Shown here: positions 32,204-35,796 of the stretch, one piece after another | Layout: every line of letters begins with the position of its first letter | Position numbering within the stretch: position 1 is the first letter of the stretch | Made by a program: the position numbers and the translations under genes | Assembly: GCF_010820565.1 (NCBI RefSeq) | Contig: NZ_JAAIJQ010000057.1 | Span: 1-35,796 of the forward strand | Source of the DNA: Thiorhodococcus minor | GTDB lineage: Bacteria > Pseudomonadota > Gammaproteobacteria > Chromatiales > Chromatiaceae | Length of the DNA: 35,796 nt | Reading direction: 5' to 3' | The notes under the pieces: model-generated | The model's input: the letters and a program-made list of their open reading frames with translations, nothing else | What the model was told of the DNA's origin: nothing | Database searches by the model: none

Positions 32204-33394
32204 TCAGTCGGTCTGAGCGTCCCAAAAGGTGCCTGCGGCGAGTCGGGACGCCTTGCCGACCAGTTTTTCGCCGCCCATCTCGCGCAGGATCTCGAAGAGC
32301 TCGGCCGCGCCCGCGCGCTCGGCGTCGCCCCACTGCCTCGGAATCCCCGCCCGGTAGCCCTCGCGCAGCGCGACGAAGGTGGCGTCGTCCTTCACGCCCA
32401 TGAGCGGCCGGATCCGCTCCCACTCGGCGTTCGACTCGGCGAGCAGCGCCTTGGCCTTGTGGACCGCCCGCAGGTAACCGCGAATCGCCTCGGGATTCGC
32501 CTTGGCCCAGTCCTCGTCGAAGACGTAGCCGATCATGGGCACCTTGACCTCGATGCCGAGGCGCTTCACCGCCTCCTCCGCCCCGATCAGCGACCTGTAG
32601 CCCTTGGCGCTCAGGCGGGCCGCGAAGGGCCAGTAGGTGATGACGCCGTCCAGCCGGCCTTGCTCGATCTGCGCATTCAGCAGCGGCGGTGCTCCATAAA
32701 GGGGGTCGACCCGGCGGGCCAGGTCGATATCCAGCTCCTTGCGCGCCAGGGCGCGCAGCAGCAGCCAGTTCTTGTCCAGTGCGCCGCCCGCGATGCCGAG
32801 CCGCTTAGCCTCCAGGTCTGCCAGGCTAGCGATACCCGAGCCCGCAGGGACCATCAGCTCGCCGATCGACGTGGAGTAGGGCACGAAGCTGTAGGGGCGT
32901 CCCTCGTTGCGCTGACGCGAGACCCAGATCCAATCCGTTACGGACACATCCGCGTCGCCGCCCTGCAGCGCCACCATGGTGGCCTGAGTCCCGGCGTAGG
33001 GTTTGGCGATCAGCTCGATACCCTCGGCGGTGTCGAAGCCATGGTGTTTGGCCACGTCCGCCTCCCAGGCGACCGTGCCCATCTGGAGCACCGCCATGCG
33101 GACGGTTTCGGCCGCTTGCGCTGGGGGCGCGAGCATGGCGGCTGGCAGCGTTAGCAGGACTGCGAGCGTCCGGCTCCTGCTGTGCCGGAATCGCGGCCTT
33201 AGGCGATTTCCAGGAATGCGCATACCAGAAAAAACTCGACCCGTGGGAGCGCCGCCCCGGCGCGACGAGGCCTGCTCCGGCCGTCTCAGTCGCGCCGGGG
33301 CGGCGCTCCCACGCAAAGCTTGTCTAGCGGCGCGTAATCGAATCGCGTTTGGTAAGAAGATTCTCGGAAATCGCCTAATTTGGTTGAATGTCAT
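32204..33394 (-). CDS. ABC transporter substrate-binding protein, NMT1/SsuA-like, with MITE-extended N-terminus
   Basis: The mature part (from about AETVRMAVLQMGTVAWEADV) is a periplasmic binding protein of the NitT/TauT (NMT1/SsuA) type, with VALQGGDADVSVTDWIWVSRQ, DLEAKRLGIAGGALDKNWLLL and a cleavable signal peptide (RTLAVLLTLPAAMLAPPAQA). ATG 33394 has a strong AAGGAGG just upstream, but between it and the signal peptide a 174-bp MITE-like element (33202-33375) is read in frame, adding 58 codons. A second start, ATG 33223 inside the terminal repeat, would give 339 residues, a usual family size. Which is used is unknown. The ligand is unknown. Confidence 0.85.
   Translation of the reverse strand: MTFNQIRRFPRIFLPNAIRLRAARQALRGSAAPARLRRPEQASSRRGGAPTGRVFSGMRIPGNRLRPRFRHSRSRTLAVLLTLPAAMLAPPAQAAETVRMAVLQMGTVAWEADVAKHHGFDTAEGIELIAKPYAGTQATMVALQGGDADVSVTDWIWVSRQRNEGRPYSFVPYSTSIGELMVPAGSGIASLADLEAKRLGIAGGALDKNWLLLRALARKELDIDLARRVDPLYGAPPLLNAQIEQGRLDGVITYWPFAARLSAKGYRSLIGAEEAVKRLGIEVKVPMIGYVFDEDWAKANPEAIRGYLRAVHKAKALLAESNAEWERIRPLMGVKDDATFVALREGYRAGIPRQWGDAERAGAAELFEILREMGGEKLVGKASRLAAGTFWDAQTD
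33202..33375. mobile_element. MITE-like element, copy B, inside the binding-protein gene
   Basis: A 174-bp unit is bounded by 25-bp imperfect inverted repeats (33202-33226 and 33351-33375) like those of copy A at 30372-30528. Its core is a perfect 23-bp inverted repeat (33243-33265 against 33290-33312). No open frame for a transposase exists. It lies a few codons after the start of the binding-protein gene, and its length is divisible by three. Confidence 0.7.
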
Positions 33395-33398
33395 CGCT

Positions 33399-33404
33399 CC
33401 TCCT
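33399..33404 (-). promoter_or_regulatory. Strong ribosome binding site that marks the original start of the binding-protein gene
   Basis: AGGAGG (within AAGGAGG) lies 4 bp before ATG 33394 on the minus strand. It argues that translation was, and may still be, initiated outside the MITE-like element. Confidence 0.7.
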
Positions 33405-33680
33405 TAGATGGCCGTCCTTGACTCTGATGTCGGGAGCAGGAGCCGCAAGGGCGCAACGCCGGCCTCTTGCGCGCTTTCGGATCGGCGATGGTTCCGATCC
33501 ACTGCGCTCCGAGCCTGAGCCCGCTCCAGGGTCCTCCGACCTTTCTTGATCTCTCTGGTCTGCTGCTTGCTTCGCCGGTCTCCGGTGCGGCGCCCGGCGG
33601 TCGTTGGGCGAGGCAAAATCTAGGCCATTTGGTAGGGTTATCGACGCTGCCCCACCCGCGATCCCCTGTTCGAGTCGAGG
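33405..33680. other. Divergent intergenic region without a gene
   Basis: These 276 bp separate the ABC operon from the metallohydrolase gene. I see no credible gene, no -24/-12 promoter and no notable repeat. Ordinary promoters for both sides presumably lie here. Confidence 0.4.
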
Positions 33681-34637
33681 ATGCCTGTCTTGCGCTTCTT
33701 ACGCCCCAGTCGGCCCTGGTCTCCGGGCCTACTGCTCGTTATTGTCGCTGTGGTCGCGATGCCTGGCGCCGACCTCGGTCCCCAGCCGGTCGAGATGCGG
33801 GAGATCGCGCCCGGCATCTTCGTGCGAGAGGGCGCGCAGGCGGAGATCTCCGCTCAGAACGGCGGGCACATCGCCAACATCGGCTTCATCGTCGGCGAGG
33901 CATGTGTCGCCGCGATCGACACTGGCTCCAGCTTGCGGGAAGGACTGGCCTTACGCGCGGCGGTTCGGCAGGTGACCGAGCTGCCGATCGCCTACCTGAT
34001 CCTCACCCATGTCCATCCGGACCACATCCTGGGGGCCGCGGCCTTCGAGCAGGATGGGCCGGAGGTCATCGGCCATCGGATGCTTCCGGATGCGATGGCG
34101 CGTCGCGCTCGTGGCTATCTGACGCGTATCGCCGAGGATCTGGGGCCGGCCGCGGAAGGGACGGAGATTGTTCCGCCGACGGCAATAGTCGCTGACACAC
34201 GTCGGCTCGACCTTGGCGGACGCTCGCTCCTCCTCAAGGCCCACCCCACGGCCCATACCAACAACGATCTCAGCGTCTTCGACGCGCGGACCGGGACGCT
34301 TTGGCTCTCCGACCTCCTCTTCGTCGACCGCATCCCGGCGCTCGACGGCAGCATCCTCGGCTGGCTGCGGCTCTGCGATGCGCTGCTGGAGAGCGGTGCC
34401 GCGCGCGTCGTGCCCGGCCACGGCCCGGTGCCGAGCGACTGGCAGGCGGCGTTGAAGGCACAGTGCCGCTATCTGCAGCGCATCGCGGATGGCGTGCGCA
34501 AGGTGATCCAAGAAGGGGGCACCATTGGTCAGGCCGTGGCGCAGGTCGGCCGGGAGGACGCCGGAAACTGGCTGCTTTTCGATGCATACCACGGGCGCAA
34601 CGTCACGGCCGCCTTCGTCGAGCTGGAGTGGGAATAG
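33681..34637 (+). CDS. Quinoprotein-relay-type zinc metallohydrolase (metallo-beta-lactamase fold)
   Basis: The 318-residue exported protein has a signal peptide (PGLLLVIVAVVAMPGADL) and a metallo-beta-lactamase fold. VEMREIAPGIFVREG is followed by the metal site LTHVHPDHILGA (HxHxDH), then KAHPTAHTNNDLSVF, LWLSDLLFVDRIPALDGS and RVVPGHGPVP. This pattern fits the quinoprotein relay system zinc metallohydrolase family that accompanies PQQ-dependent dehydrogenases. Its biochemical role is not established. The next gene, a SoxYZ-like carrier, is its usual partner, which supports the call. A GAGTCGAGG sequence lies just before the ATG. Confidence 0.85.
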   Translation: MPVLRFLRPSRPWSPGLLLVIVAVVAMPGADLGPQPVEMREIAPGIFVREGAQAEISAQNGGHIANIGFIVGEACVAAIDTGSSLREGLALRAAVRQVTELPIAYLILTHVHPDHILGAAAFEQDGPEVIGHRMLPDAMARRARGYLTRIAEDLGPAAEGTEIVPPTAIVADTRRLDLGGRSLLLKAHPTAHTNNDLSVFDARTGTLWLSDLLFVDRIPALDGSILGWLRLCDALLESGAARVVPGHGPVPSDWQAALKAQCRYLQRIADGVRKVIQEGGTIGQAVAQVGREDAGNWLLFDAYHGRNVTAAFVELEWE

Positions 34638-34697
34638 CGGATCGCGGGCGCCAGACCGATCAAGCTGGCATCGAATTTGGAGGAGGGCCTAGCGAAT

Positions 34698-34777
34698 GTA
34701 GGGTGGACAAGCCCAGCGCAGTCCACCAGCGCCGGCGCGGGGGCTCGGTGGACTTCGCTCTCGCTCGTCCACCCTAC
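34698..34777. repeat. Palindromic dispersed repeat with 11-bp perfect termini
   Basis: GTAGGGTGGAC (34698-34708) and GTCCACCCTAC (34767-34777) bound an 80-bp unit. It is an inverted relative of the GGTGGAC...GTCCACC module at 23450-23852 and 18074-18100. It lies between the metallohydrolase and SoxYZ-like genes and could fold into a large hairpin in the transcript. Confidence 0.85.
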
Positions 34778-34820
34778 AGCTGCCGAGCCGACTGCGAGGC
34801 CAATGTTTCACTGTTGAGTG

Positions 34821-35684
34821 ATGACGATGAAGATTGTTTCAAAACCGGGACAGGCGGATTGGCGGCTCCGCTCGCTGGCCGGCCTCTTCGCCTTCGCTCT
34901 CCTGATGCTGCTCGGTGCGGCTGTCGCGGTCGCCGAATCCGAGGCCCAGGACGACAGCCGCTGGCCGGTGATCAAGTCGGCCCTGTTCGGCGAGCGGGAG
35001 ATCCTGCCGGGCGAGGGGGTGATCGCGCTCGAGACGCCCTACCGCGCCCTGGACGCCGCAGTGGTACCGATCGAAATCACCGCGCCGCTCGCGCAGACGC
35101 CGGAGCGCTACATCGAGAGCCTGCATCTCGTCATCGACAATAACCCGGTACCGCTGGCGGGGGTCTTCCACTTCCCCGGCAACCGCACCTGGGACGCGCT
35201 CTCGACGCGCATCCGGGTCGATAGCTACACCCATGTGCGGGCGATCGCCGAGACCAATGATGGCAAGCTCTACATGGCCAGGAACTTCGTAAAGGCTTCC
35301 GGTGGCTGCTCGGCGCCCTCGCTCAAGGACCCTGAGGCAGCCCAGGCCCAGCTCGGCCGCATGAAGCTGCGGCTGCCGGAGACGCTGACCTCGGAGCAGA
35401 CGCTGCCGCTCCAGCTCATGATCAAGCACCCGAACAGCTCAGGCCTGCAGTTCGATCAGATCGCGCGCAGCTACATCCCGGCCGACTACATCCAGCGCCT
35501 CGAGCTGACCTATGGCGGCGAGCCCCTGCTCACCCTGGACGGCAACATCTCCATCAGCGAAGACCCCAGCATCCGCTTCTCCTTCGCCCCAGGAGACGCC
35601 AGCCGGATCACCGTCCACGCCGAAGACTCCACCGGCCGACACTTCGAGCAGACCTTCGACCTCCCCGCCCCCAAAGGCGGTTGA
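34821..35684 (+). CDS. Quinoprotein dehydrogenase-associated SoxYZ-like carrier
   Basis: The 287-residue protein has a signal peptide (FAFALLMLLGAAVAVAES). An N-terminal SoxY-like domain ends in KASGGCSAPSL, where the Cys corresponds to the swinging-arm carrier Cys of SoxY (GGCG). A C-terminal SoxZ-like domain contains LMIKHPNSSGLQFDQ and YIPADYIQRLELTYGGEPLL. Fused SoxYZ carriers of this type occur with PQQ alcohol dehydrogenases and the zinc metallohydrolase encoded upstream, rather than with thiosulfate oxidation. Three starts are possible (GTG 34818, ATG 34821, ATG 34827). The carrier substrate is unknown. Confidence 0.87.
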   Translation: MTMKIVSKPGQADWRLRSLAGLFAFALLMLLGAAVAVAESEAQDDSRWPVIKSALFGEREILPGEGVIALETPYRALDAAVVPIEITAPLAQTPERYIESLHLVIDNNPVPLAGVFHFPGNRTWDALSTRIRVDSYTHVRAIAETNDGKLYMARNFVKASGGCSAPSLKDPEAAQAQLGRMKLRLPETLTSEQTLPLQLMIKHPNSSGLQFDQIARSYIPADYIQRLELTYGGEPLLTLDGNISISEDPSIRFSFAPGDASRITVHAEDSTGRHFEQTFDLPAPKGG

Positions 35685-35717
35685 CGTTCGACACCCCGAC
35701 GCGCACCAAACACAATC

Positions 35718-35752
35718 CTGACCACTGACCACTGACCACTGACCACTGACCC
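35718..35752. repeat. 7-bp tandem repeat, five copies
   Basis: CTGACCA is repeated four times exactly (35718-35745), followed by the variant CTGACCC and a degenerate copy. It lies just after the SoxYZ-like gene. It is a slippage-prone array without a recognised role. Confidence 0.9.
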
Positions 35753-35796
35753 ATGACCTAGGACACATGACCCATGCCACGAGACAAGAGCCAATT

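Noticed and set aside
34821-35684. Sulfur-oxidation (Sox) gene
   Set aside because: The fused SoxY-SoxZ architecture and the neighbouring zinc metallohydrolase point to the quinoprotein-associated carrier. No soxA, soxB or soxX is present.

Overview
The window is GC-rich bacterial chromosome, most likely from a gammaproteobacterium. The shattered insertion sequences and small dispersed palindromic repeats suggest a purple-sulfur-bacterium or methylotroph-like relative, but no rRNA or other marker gene is present, so the taxonomy is inference.

Positions 1-5100 are a worn accessory region. They hold an ISL3 transposase tail, an ISAzo13-like transposase fragment, a MarR-family regulator with a tiny overlapping ORF, a two-gene aerotaxis-type receptor (Aer-like PAS protein plus a transmembrane MCP with a CZB zinc-binding domain), perfect 14-bp hairpins and a MITE-like element.

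Positions 5187-29539 are a nearly complete island for tetrahydromethanopterin (H4MPT)/methylofuran-linked C1 metabolism. On the minus strand lies fhcBADC (formyltransferase/hydrolase complex). Divergent from it, on the plus strand, runs mptG (beta-RFAP synthase), mtdB, a carboligase-like ATP-grasp gene, mch, a RimK-like ATP-grasp gene, a CitG-like gene, fae, and a PTPS-fusion gene ('orf17' type). Next come a HisA-like gene (minus) and a plus-strand block mfnD-like, mfnF-like, pabB, mfnE-like. An aldehyde dehydrogenase and its DUF779 partner follow on the minus strand. After them, also on the minus strand, is an operon of a sigma-54 activator (AcoR type), a DmrB/AfpA-like flavoprotein, a DUF447 protein and mfnB. 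Fae, MtdB, Mch and Fhc make a full route from formaldehyde to formate. The rest are mostly cofactor biosynthesis genes.

The main regulatory observation is three strong -24/-12 (sigma-54) promoter matches. Two are divergent and sit between fhcB and mptG, flanking a perfect 11-bp inverted repeat. One lies upstream of the aldehyde dehydrogenase, next to a 19-bp tandem repeat. With the sigma-54 activator encoded in the same island, this suggests a dedicated sigma-54 aldehyde/C1 regulon.

Positions 30000-35796 hold a small exported protein, a NitT/TauT-type ABC transporter (ATPase, permease, binding protein), a quinoprotein-relay-type zinc metallohydrolase and a SoxYZ-like carrier. The last two normally accompany PQQ alcohol dehydrogenases, and a quinoprotein gene probably lies just outside the window. 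Two copies of one MITE-like element (25-bp terminal inverted repeats) sit at the 5' ends of two exported-protein genes. One of them is read through in frame, between an intact Shine-Dalgarno/ATG and the signal peptide.
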